60,000 nt of DNA from Bugula neritina (lineage: Eukaryota; Bryozoa; Gymnolaemata; Cheilostomatida; Bugulidae), in assembly GCA_964035545.1 (NCBI GenBank), contig OZ037766.1, forward strand, positions 4,009,722 to 4,069,721, read 5' to 3'. Every line of letters begins with the position of its first letter. Position 1 is the first letter of the stretch. This document shows, one piece after another, positions 26,045-37,641 of this stretch. The notes under the pieces were generated by a model. That model had not been told where the DNA came from. It saw only the letters and a program-made list of their open reading frames with translations, and did not search any database. A program made the translations under genes and the position numbers.

Positions 26045-27355
26045 ATGGCTTCCTTTATGGAATATGCGCGGGCAACTAGACGGCTAGATGAAATAGACAG
26101 AAAACTAGGAAAGGCTGCAAGAGAGGAAACTTTTTTAAGAAAAGTAAGCACACACAAAATTTCTCTGTTGAGGTCAACTAAGCTGGTTGCCAACTCAAAA
26201 TAAAATTATGTATCAGAGAACAAGTTTGTAACTATTTGTACAATAAACTGTGTTTTATGCAGTGAGTGTTGTTTATTTAGTATCCAGTGATATAATAATA
26301 TCATTATGTTGTTCACATGATTAATATTTCATAGACAAAAGACATCAATCTATTTATTAATGCCCTGTGTTCCTTTCTAAATGCAGCATTCATGTCGTCT
26401 ACTCATACTAGGGACCAGTCCTAAAGACTAACCTCCATTTAGTCCATCTTGAATTCCTAATAATTTTCATTTTCAAATTTGAAATAAATCATAAGTCATC
26501 TCTTGAATCTAGATTAAGTTATTAACCAAACTACAAGTCAATCCTGCATGGGCAAGCTCATTTAAAACAAGAAAATAGTGATTTGAACAGCCATAGGTAC
26601 ATGCTAAGGCAAGCTGGTTTATATCTGCCCCTGCCACATCCTTTTCACTGGTCTTTTTATCAGATATCTGAAGTAATTTTTGTCTATGCATGACTAAAAC
26701 TTATATAGTAAAAGTTCAACTTAGGAAGTTAGTACAATACAATATTAGTCCATCATTTTTTTTATTTTGAATGATTACTTTTTTATCTAGGAAATAGACT
26801 GCCTGGATACAACATGCAGGCGATTGACTGATCAAAATGAGGTAGGACATAATGGTACAATTAATATTTAATTTAGTTATTGCTAATTATATCTTGTACT
26901 ACTTGCTATATACTGTAAGCATAAAAAGTATTAATCTCTATAGACAGTTAGTCTTCTCTGCAACTTTATATTATTATATGCACAGCACATTCATAACATA
27001 AATAGTAAAAGCAGTTGAATGAAGGTTATATTATGATGATTATTTTGTTGTGCTGTAAATTTAATAGATGTATAGAAAAGATTTGATGACTGTGGTCAGC
27101 TGTTTGAAGAGTGAAAGAAAATTGGTTTCGCAACTTTGTGACGATAAAAAGAGATTAGTTCGAGAAAATGAAGATCTTCGTTATGAAAATATGAACTTAA
27201 AATCTGAAAATTTAAACTTGCGAAGAAAAGTGAAAGATTATGTGTATGTGAAGCATGTGCCAGTCCCTTATCCCAAGTTTATGCCTTATCCTACCATGCC
27301 TTGCTCCACAGCTAAACCTCCAAATGACCATAGCAATAGGCTGCCACCATTTTGA
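26045..27355 (+). CDS. small unrecognised coiled-coil protein (145 aa)
   Basis: Three exons, 26045-26143, 26791-26841 and 27068-27355, all join in phase 0 with GT-AG borders and give a complete 145-residue protein. It starts MASFMEYARATRRLDEIDRK and the start ATG opens the frame. Residues 1-110 are helical and charged (RRLDEIDRKLGKAAREE, LVRENEDLRYENMNLKSEN), with a leucine/asparagine zipper-like repeat of NL(K/R). The C-terminal 35 residues are proline-rich (VPVPYPKFMPYP) and probably unstructured. It lies 0.75 kb behind another coiled-coil gene on the same strand. It shares that style but no clear sequence repeat, so it is treated as separate: the upstream gene has its own stop codon and poly(A) signal. 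Function unknown. Confidence 0.7.
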
Positions 27356-28630
27356 ATATTCATAATTTTGAGCCAAGACATTAGTTTTGCTTTTTGGCCC
27401 GGGCTGAGATTAAAATTACTTTTTTGTTTGAGCAGCCCATAATACTGATTTAAAAAAAATTTATGTAACAGGACTTTTCATATATACTCTTGTCCTGACT
27501 ATTTTATTCTCCAACCATTCTTTGACATGCTTTGGAAATATACTGCTACTTGTCATTAGTGCAAATTGCTTTTTAGTATTGAACATAGAAAGACCATGCA
27601 GGAAGAATATATTATATTATTAGCATTTGTGACTTTTGGTGGCTTCTTTTTCATTAATTTCATGTTTCAGCACCTGGTAAGGTTTTATAACATTGTTTAG
27701 CACTAAGGAAGCTCTTCATATTAGAAGGATTGGTTACACCTGCTCTGCATAATTTGGTCTAGACTCGTAGAAGGCTAGCAACAGCTTTCACCAAATCTAT
27801 TATTGAACAAGTTGTCAAAAGGCACCTTCTTAAACTCATAAAAGTCAAAATTGATGAGTCTCTAAAATAATTAATTAGATTTTGTCTAGAATACAAATAT
27901 GCGATTGGTGGTCACATGGGCAACTATTACATCAGTGGTAACTCATAACACCAATTTGAAAGGAAGTGTGGTCACTAAAGAGCAACAAAATTCGCAAGGG
28001 CATCCGGTTATGTGCTCAATGTCACTTGCCCTGTGCCATGTTGATAAATTTGGCATGTGAAATCAAGTTACTGTCATAAAGCTCAGGTGCCCTTTCAATG
28101 GGATACTTTATTTTATTTGAGTACTGGTTATTATTAAAGAGAACGTAATATATCAATTTATTAATTTATGTTCAAACCATTGAGAAATCTAGAAAAAAAA
28201 AATTGCAGATAACTAGTACCCATTAAAACAGACATTATGTTAATTTATTTTAGTCAGAAAACAATAATTATTAATTTGTTACTATCAATTGTAATTATGA
28301 TGCAGTTTGTACTGAATTCTTATCAAATAATATTACTGCATCAGAACATGTCCAATGAATTCGCCAAATTACTAAAGTAGAACATCAGTGTTGAAATATT
28401 GCATAATAGCTATATCAAGGTTACACAGTGATCTGAGCATACAATAAACAGAAAAGGTAAATATACATGAATAAGTTGACAAGACCACTGCAATGGAAGA
28501 AAACGTTTAGAATTTAGACAGATAGAATATTTAGAGCAGAGAAGAAGGAGTGATAGACAATGTAGTGTTAACAGATATCATATATTATATCAGACTAGCA
28601 AGGACTAGTTTATACTATAGTCTGTACAGA
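27356..28630. other. intergenic region between the coiled-coil gene and GET4
   Basis: No exon supported on either strand. A minus-strand AATAAA at 28249-28244 may end GET4 transcripts and a plus-strand AATAAA at 28443-28448 may end the coiled-coil transcript; both assignments are weak. Confidence 0.4.
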
Positions 28631-31600
28631 TCAGTCTAAATCGCTGGAGGCAAGAATTCGAGGTGACTGGGCAGATACGCTGGACGTAGATGGTGTACTC
28701 TGGGAGACGCTGTATGGTAAATCTTCGCTTTCATCTGAGCCAGAAAAGAGACTATTAAGGAGTCCACCTACAATATAATTAACCAATTAGTACAAACCAC
28801 TTGAGAAAGCTAAACACAACAAATCATAGTAGATTAACCATAACAATAAATACAATAACAAAAAATATACAAATAAAACACTAATATAAAGCGCATATAA
28901 AATAAAGTAAATCCCAAAATATCTGCTAAATTCTACAGTAACTGAGCTTTGCAGTATGGGGAACTATTATCAAGATTTAACACAAGACAAAAATCAACCA
29001 TACAATTTTTAAAGAATAAGTGTGTACGAATATAATCTCTTGAGAAAGAGGTAGAATAATATTTATTTAATGCATAGCTACATAAGTGCAGCAACTTGCA
29101 AGGAAAAACAGTAAATAGATTTTTCACCTACTAGTTAAACACTTAGAATGACGTGGGCAGATGATTTGAAAGTCAAAATACAAATACGAAGCAGTATGCA
29201 AGTACCGACCAATAAGTAACTATATAGCAGTATCTATATTACTTGACTCACTGAATAATCCACCGGAATTCTTTGGTGGAGGCAAACCAAAGAAGTTCTG
29301 TCCTATTTTATCTAAATATGCTTTATATGATGGATCCCTGGACAAGCTGAAGTTGTATTTCTCACAGAGGATAGTGAACACAGCTAATTTACCCCTACAA
29401 CAGATATAGTTTGCAATGAAAAGAGAAAGACCTAAAAGAACAAACATACTAAGAATATTCACCAACTGTCGGGAGGAAAATGAATATGAAAAGTTATAGA
29501 AATAGCAGTAACTGCTTATATAAAGACAAAATTATACAATTACAACAGAATTATATACTTATAGACATTTAACAGAGAAAGGGAAATGCAAGCATACTCA
29601 TTAACAGCCGAGAGTAGAAAACACAGGAAGTTGAGTAGAGGTAGGAGATAAGGCGGCCCTTTCACCACATCTGGGTGATTATCAACATAGGCATAGAAAG
29701 TCACGGAGGCTGTAGACGCGTTCTTTAGGCACAGCAACCTGAAAAACAGACGGTACATTACCATGTAGCAGTTTTGATAACAAATATTTAGGCCAATCTC
29801 TCATCTAAAGTTACAGAAGAGTATATACGAGTTTGATCAACAATCTATGAGATATTAAACCCTGTATAACGATAAAAAAAGTTCTAAAAAGAGATGATAT
29901 CAGCAGAGGGGCTAAAAATACAATTATGCTAGCGAAGATTTTTTTAAAAGTATAACGAGTAAATTATTAGCGAGTTAAGTAAAATGTCTTTTGTTTTCAA
30001 CTCTACAGATCTCTTAATTTAGTTTAAGCTCCGAACACTTTCTATAGAGCAAGCAAATGCACTGTACAGAATGGAAAGGACACCCCCAGTGTAGAACTCC
30101 ATACTAGCTCCTTAGTATGTGGTGGGTAAATTGAATTAAAAACCAATTAATTTCACTGAATGACACGGAATACCATGCAGAATGTAAAGGGCTCTCACCT
30201 AAACCATGTAACATGAAACCTCATTTTCTACGAATTGGGTCACTTTCATTTCCGAAAAACATTTAAAAACAATTAGCAGAGAATATTTTAATAGAGTATT
30301 GAAGTACCATTCTCAGCTACACAGATGTAAAGTGGGATCAACCATACCCTCTGTGTAGCCTATTGCAGTGTAACAATCATGTGTGGAAACACAAGTTCAA
30401 GGTTAAAGCTATACAGAATCCTGCCAAGTGTTTCAAATAAAATAAAAAATCATTAACTAGTCAGCACAGTTTGCCACCAGCTTCCTGTGAAACCAGCATT
30501 ATAAATGGTGTATCCATGGCGCCCAGAGTTGGCAGACTAAACCTGTAGAGACAAGCAGTTGGCCACCAGCTGCTCTGCTCAATAACCTTACCATGAGTAA
30601 TACTGTGTACAACAGGACACGAAAACAATTAACACATGACATATCCACTAAACATAAAATTAAAGACATAAGTTTATTGTGTTTTTCCAATATAAAGATG
30701 ACAATGCCAATGATTTACTAAGTAAAAGGTAACTTTTGAGAAGCAGGTGGACTAATTAGTTATTGTCAAAAGTAGTTTTCATTGTCTGGTCATTTAACTA
30801 AAACACTGTGTGAAATGACATGAAGATTATTCCTCATTCAGATGCCACTCACTGCTGGTATTTTGCTGTCAAAAATTAAGGGTTAAATAATGTTTACCCC
30901 AAACAGGATGCATCTTCTTTTATATCCACTCGCCCCATCACAATCAAATTAAAGCATAAATATGGCGACATGAGTAGCATGCCAAAAGCGTTGAAATTAA
31001 TTAGAACGGAGCATATGTTAACACCAACTGTTCGAACTTCTACAGATCTTACATACCTTTTATGCAAATTTGTTGAGCTAAATTCTAAATATTCTGAATA
31101 CAGTAGGCAGATGCGTGTGGTTTTACAAGAACTTCAAGGGCAATGACAAACTCAAGGTTGCATATCATCTAGACAATGTGTCACTTACTGTAGCACCATT
31201 TGCGTAATAAAGAGATCTACTTCGTGTGGACTACTGCCACTGCTGTGGTGCAACTCAATCAGAAACCTCCCACAATTCTCTCCATCAGCTGAGTACAGGA
31301 AATGATATCGGGCCTCGTTATGGCGCTTTTCTATACACACAATGAAAAACTAAAACTTTGAAAAAGTAATTGTATACTGTAGCAAAAAACAGATATAACA
31401 TCAGATATGTAATTAGGTATTAGTTGTTAGTTATTAGGTACTCTATACTACTATTATTTTGTTTGGTTGGAAATTTGGCATAAGAATGTCATTAGATGAT
31501 GTTTCTTTATCAACAGACATCTTAATTATAAGATATTCACATTAACTGCAAAGTATAAATGTCTTTAGCTTATAGCAACTACATGAATAACTTCGATCAT

Positions 31601-34423
31601 CTTGAAAACTGAAGTTATCTTCTCATATTAGCTCTTCTCAAAAGAGCACAACCCTTAAAAGCAAGATAAACTGTGGTAATCTCACAATGTGTCATGGTAA
31701 TAGTAACAGAAATTTTACATGTTACCCCTATAACTGCCAGACTTGCACATATTCAATAAAAAATTAACAATAATATAAAGATATAATGTTGGAGCAACAA
31801 AATGAAAGCCTATTTCAGTGAGAAAAAACCAGCACCTTTCCAAAGCGTATTAGCTACAGCCGCATGTAGTTCGGGAGATCCTGCTGTGTGACTCGATGTT
31901 TTAGTCTGTTTTATGGCTTTACATATAAAGAGTTGTCTCTCTTGCCCATCTGGAGGGATCAACTCGTGTATTGTAGTGAGCTTATGTATGTGACCTGCTC
32001 TTTTGTCATTGTCTAACTTCCCAATAACATCTAATAATGACATGGCTAGGTCTACACCACTTTCAATCTACAATGTTTTAAATATCCATAATGATGACAA
32101 AGTGATTTATTCAACATATTTTAGTAACTTGGAGAGCTGATGAGATGCTAGACTTCAAGTTCTACTCTCTAATTTCAAGTCAAGATGGTAGAGGCACTGT
32201 CTGTACACCAAACAGAAGCAACTCAAGAAACATGTAGAAAAACTGCATTTCGAAATTCCGTGTCATATATAACATGAAAAATGGACAGTATTACTAATAA
32301 TTTATATTTGATATGCAATGTGTTGAGAAAAAAATTTGAAGTAACCATTCTTTGTGTTTAGTAGAGTGATGTGGTTGGGGGCAGATATTCATCCCACTCA
32401 TCAAGTTTGAGTTGGGGTGCATAAGGAGCCGTCCATATTGACTGAGTACAGCATATGCTTTGCTCGCATGAAGATGCAACTCATGATAACTCAATCTGGA
32501 TGAGTAATTTGTGGAATAGAGATGGCTACCACAGGGTTAAAGACACCACTAATATCAAGTATAGCACTTGGCCACATTTGAAAGAAAATTTGCGGACATC
32601 AATTACTAGGAATACGAAGTTATGAGTCTGACAAAATGTTATGTATGCATTACAGCACGGAATATGCAAAAAAGACAAAATAACTTTACCTGTTGACTTT
32701 GAAGTAGCCTACACGAACCCGAATATAACAAGTCAATCGCCTCATCATATTTCTTTTGATTGGAAAGTCTATAGCAAACAAAAACAGGACATGTAACAAA
32801 TACTTGTTACTCATAGTTTGATAGAGTATTTAGAGTGGCATATGCTGATATAATTGTGAGATATTAGGGAGAAAATATAGTTTGCAAATTTTATTTCCAA
32901 TAATAAGATTGACTTGTGAAAAATATTACAACTGCAGCTACAGTTTTGCAGAAAAAAGAGTCTGATAAATATCGACAAAAAATTTATTTTTATAATAACA
33001 AAATAAGCAGAGTTTACTATCAAAAGAAGTTACACTAATATATTTACACCAAGCCCCCTTAATTATTAGAAGAGTTACAGTTTAATGTTTAAACTTGTTC
33101 AAGCTGATAAACAATACAATTATAACAGACAGTTATTTATGAGTGATAGCTGAAGCTAATAAATTGGAAGAAGCAAAACTTAATCGCATGTGATTATACT
33201 TATGATGATACTAGTAGTTAGCACGGCTATAACTCGGCAATTATAAACAAACCTGGAACAAAACTATGGCAAATCACCAGTCAACCCAAACAAAACTTAA
33301 ATTTATCTACAGATTAAATTAACTTGCAAGCTTTTGTTTCGATGTATTACCTCGAGTTTTATTTATCGTAATAATTACTATTATACTCATAATAATATTA
33401 ATAGCCATTGCTGACTCCATTCTGGTAATTTAAATCTTCATGGTTCACTATAATTTTCATATTGATAACATTTACATTCAGATTCGTACAGGTGATGTTT
33501 CTAAAGTCTTGGACTGAGCAATTTGATTCTAACTCAAAAAAAAAAAGAAGTGAGATTATAATAGCTGCAATAGCTTTTAGTGCAGTGAGTATTAACAGCA
33601 GAATCGGAATAATCAGTTGATACAAAATAATTTCAACAACTATGTATTAATAAAATAAGTCAACTTTTTGTAAATACCTCAACTATGACATGTGACTATA
33701 TAGTATATTTTATTTTCAAAATTAAAATAAGCTTTAGTTTAACCAAGCAGTGATGCAATAGCCCCTATGGCTATAGTTATATTTTTCCAGTAAATTTTCA
33801 TTTTATTTTTAAAAGATGATTGAAATTGTAGTCTGAAATAAAAGAGTACTTCACAATCACATTTACTGTTTTTCCCTGACACTCCACTTCATGAAACTAA
33901 AAACCTGATGAAGCCTAGCTATTACTAGCTATTTCATCTAGATTTTACTACTACTATTAGTATTAGGATTACTAGTATTAGTATAGACTTAGACTATAGT
34001 CAGTGATATTTTAATTTATATTGATATTTTATAGGAAGTTACTGACTAATACTAATAGTAATACTAATAGTAATAAGCCAGTGCCAATATCACTCACTCA
34101 CAGTTACACTTAGTGACTCCCAATCACTAGCTGAGTCACTGTCAAATAAATGATGATTTTAGTTCTACTTTCACTTTGTCATTTGAGTTGATTTTAATTT
34201 AGATTTTGAAAATGAAAATCAAAATCAAAATGACACTTATATTTTAATGAAAATCCATCGTTTATGGTGCATACGTATTTACAAACCTATAAGATAATGT
34301 TTTATATATCTGGTGAGCTTCGTAGAAATTTCTTTCAGCCAAATTTGATTCCAATTTTAACAGTATTCTTGATACGCCTTTTGAAGGTCGAGTGTTTTGT
34401 CCATCTCCACAGGAGGCAGCCAT
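28631..34423 (-). CDS. GET4: GET4 / TRC35, tail-anchored protein targeting factor
   Basis: Seven minus-strand exons, 34423-34287, 32768-32690, 32067-31836, 31330-31189, 29738-29598, 29394-29252 and 28767-28631, splice in phase to 336 residues, close to the 327 of the human protein. GET4 is an alpha-helical solenoid protein. It forms the cytosolic GET4-GET5(UBL4A)-BAG6 complex and passes tail-anchored proteins from SGTA to the GET3 ATPase. Family signatures are [11 protein letters not shown] in the N-terminal repeat, [15 protein letters not shown] in the middle, [16 protein letters not shown], and [20 protein letters not shown] with FGLPPP near the end. The C-terminal tail [10 protein letters not shown] then an acidic and serine-rich stretch matches the animal form. 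The start ATG is the first in frame (MAASCGDGQ). Exon 4 ends at a CA|GTAAGT donor that splits a glutamine codon, and the next exon completes it. Confidence 0.95.
33945..34080. repeat. small ACTAGTATTAGTA-type simple repeat
   Basis: Short stretches of TACTACTATTAGTATTAGGA and TAATACTAATAGTAATACTA in the first GET4 intron. These are the same word family as the larger block near 35 kb. Confidence 0.6.
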
Positions 34424-34796
34424 GATTTTACGTCACATCCTAAAAAAGAAGCTTGTTTTTCGAAATGAGGTGTTTCCAGTCACGTAAAAACAGACGGTAC
34501 GGTCCGATACACATTGTGGTCTTTTTTTAGCATTTGCTGAAGCGAACGTTGGGCGAATATATTTGAACACGGCTTTTTCTAGCATTGGAGGTTTCGAAAC
34601 AAAACCGGCTTTCTCTGTAGGTCATTATTTTGGGGTGACAAGCGCACCAAAAGCAGTTGTAACCTCATTCGTCAAGTGCCCGCTAAAATTACGAGGTTAG
34701 TTGAAGGACAACGCACTTACTCTTAGAGTCATACTAGCTAAATTTTATTTAAGTCTAAATAATGTTGTATCATTATTGTGATTGTGAATAAATTGA

Positions 34797-35760
34797 GTCA
34801 AAATAATATCAATAGTTAAGTAATACTAATAGTAATACTAATACTAACAGTAATAGTTATAGACTTAGAGTGATAGTGAGACTGATTGTGATAGTAATAC
34901 TAATAGTAATACTATTACTATTAGTATTACTGTAATACTAATACTAAGTCTAATAGTAATACTAATACTAATAGTAATACTAATACTAAGTCTAATAGTA
35001 ATACTAAGAGACAAGAGTAAGTCTAATAATAATAATAATACTAATACCAAGTCTAGAGTACTGGGAGTGAGTAGTTTAGTAGATATACAATGATATTGAT
35101 TGTCTATCACTATGATACAAAAACAATTACAAAATGAAATTTAGTATTTACACAGACTCAGACTGGTAAACTAATGGTAGTGATACTGATAGTGATAGAA
35201 TTAGGGTACCAGTCATAACTCATACTCATAGGGCTCCGGCTACTGGCTAGGCAGTATGAGTATGACTATGAGTATGGCTAACTTACAGTTACTACAGTAT
35301 CAGTATGAGTATTAGTCTGAGTATCACTAGTAGTAGTACTAGCAGTAGTACTACTACTAGTCGTGCTAATAGTTATACTTAGTCTTAGTTATTCATATTG
35401 ATATTATGATATTCATATTGTCAATTAGTATTAGTATTATTATTAGTATAAGTATTACTATTAAATAATTAGTAATACTAATAGTAATAGTATTACTATT
35501 AGTGTTATTATTATTACTATTAGTATTACTATTAATGTTACTAGTATTAAGATTGGTAGTATTACTATTACTGTAAGTATAAGTAATAGTATTGTATGTA
35601 TTACTGTTAGAGTTGGACTAATACTATTAGTATTAGTGTTACTATAAGAATAAGTATAAATATAAATATGAGTAATACTAATAGTAATACACTTACAGTA
35701 TCACTATTACATTAGTATTACTAATAGTAATAGTGATACTATCAGTATGAGTATCATAAT
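34797..35760. repeat. large TAATACTAATAG-type degenerate simple-repeat block
   Basis: Nearly 1 kb between GET4 and the lamin gene made of TAATAC, TAATAG, TAGTAT and ATTACT words, largely in a 3-base register. The left third is mainly in one orientation (AATACTAATAGTAATAC) and the right third in the complement (ATTAGTATTACTATTA), so the block is broadly self-complementary. It contains a perfect 18-bp palindrome with a 3-base centre (34892-34909 / 34913-34930). The open frames inside it are low-complexity artefacts. Confidence 0.9.
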
Positions 35761-36220
35761 CACATTTACTATGATTGTGATATTGATAGTGATTATAAAT
35801 GTAAGTATAAGTACGGCTATGACTTATAAGTATAACTATGAGAATCAACTTAGTATAACTCAGTATGACTATCACTGTGACTTTGAGCTGTTGAGCATAG
35901 TTATGACATTGACCTTTGACTATCACTTGTCAAATTTAAACACATTCGCGGTCATTAGGCCTATATGCTATTTTATACAGGCTAATTATTAATGCAATTA
36001 AATAACGATGACTTTGTTATATAAATAAGAGCTTCAATTATAATATTGTGGTCGTTTTAATTTGATGGTATTTGATAGTTATGTTGCAGTCATTTGAAAT
36101 AGTGTTTCACTCTTTCTGGCAGGCATTGGTAGTTAATATTCACAATGTAATAATTGTACTTTTTAATGTAGGCCCATCTAATTACAATATTTGTATATTG
36201 TTATAATGTACTTGAACAGA

Positions 36221-37595
36221 ATGGCTACCAAACAAGTTAAAAAGACTGTGACTACCAGAACCTTCACCTCAAGTGGTTCGAGCTCAGCTGGTGGTTCACC
36301 ATCTCGACTAGCGACTCGATTGCAGGAAAAAGATGAGTTAACCACGCTGAATGACAGGCTCGCGGCCTACATTGATCACATTCGTTCTCTTGAAAGTGAT
36401 AATGAAAAGCTCACTTTGCAAGTTCAGATGTACGAGGAAACAACCAGGAGAGAGGTTGATAACGTCAAGGCGTTGTACGAGAAAGAATTGGCTGCTGCTC
36501 GTAAGTTGGTTGATGAGTTGTCAAAGGAGAACGCCAAGCTGTCTGTGAATGTAGGCACTTACAAGTCGGAAGCCGAGGAGTGGATGAGAAAGTAAGTTAT
36601 TGTACTAAGTCCAGTGCCGAATTGGCTTAATTCACAACACTGAAGATAATTTCTGAAAATATCACACTACGTAATTAAAATGTAAAAATTCACTGTAGCT
36701 TTCTGTCCCATGATTATATGAAATTCTTCAAGTTTAAAAATGATTGGAGGTTGAGAATAAGTGTTGATTTTTAGTGTATGCAGTTTTCTCAAGTGTCAAT
36801 AAGCCTGATATCAGTCATGAGTCTCCTACGTTGGTACTTCACTTTAAAAGAGAAATATTTCATTGACATTTTATAGAAGGTTGTGCAATTGTCTTTATAA
36901 ACAAGCAGTTATCTTTAGTAAACACAGTTTTATTGGGTTTATAACCCTGTTGAGAAATCATTTACTTATTTACATTCGTCTATTATCTGTACTAATATCT
37001 AGGATGTAGTAAGTTAATGCATTCACAATGAAATTAAGGCTATCTGTAACAGTGCAATGCTATACAACGTCAGTCATTCATTATTCTACAGTCAACGTAA
37101 CATAGTTATTACTAACAAGGTGTAACAGCTTTCTTCACATTTCTAGGTGATGTCTATTTAGAAAGTTTGCACATTTGGTGCTGTTAGTTATAGCTACACC
37201 CACACAAAACTGATGATGTTAACTAGATTGCAATTCTGGCTACACCCTTAAGTCTAGAGTCTACATACTATTGTATTGAGTTCTTTCTAGTTGTATGTTA
37301 TTATAGTGATCATATTCAGCTACCAGTATACTGATGTTGTTCTAGTTTTCTTGTCTCCTTTCTTATTCTCTTAGGAATTATAGTTGACTGTTTATTAGCC
37401 ATTTGTTTTTAAACCTAGTAACTACTACTACTACTACTACCACCACTACTACTATAATGCTACTACTACTGCTACTACTACCACCACTACTACTACTACC
37501 ACTACTACTATAATGCTACTACCACTACTACCACCACTACTACTACTACCACTACTACTATAATGCTACTACCACTACTACCACCACTACTACTA

Positions 37596-37641
<46 letters not shown>

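Noticed and set aside
32294-32494. Minus-strand 66-codon frame inside GET4
   Set aside because: It falls in an intron; the GET4 exons 32768-32690 and 32067-31836 join in phase without it and match the family across the junction.
33398-33625. Minus-strand frame with a hydrophobic N-terminus that resembles a signal peptide
   Set aside because: Sits in the first GET4 intron, AT-rich, with no splice or family evidence; chance hydrophobic codons from ATT/TTA-rich sequence.
34865-35110. Open frame of I, S, T, L and V residues on the minus strand
   Set aside because: It is the translation of the TAATACTAATAG-type simple repeat; the residue periodicity follows the repeat and there is no splice or family support.
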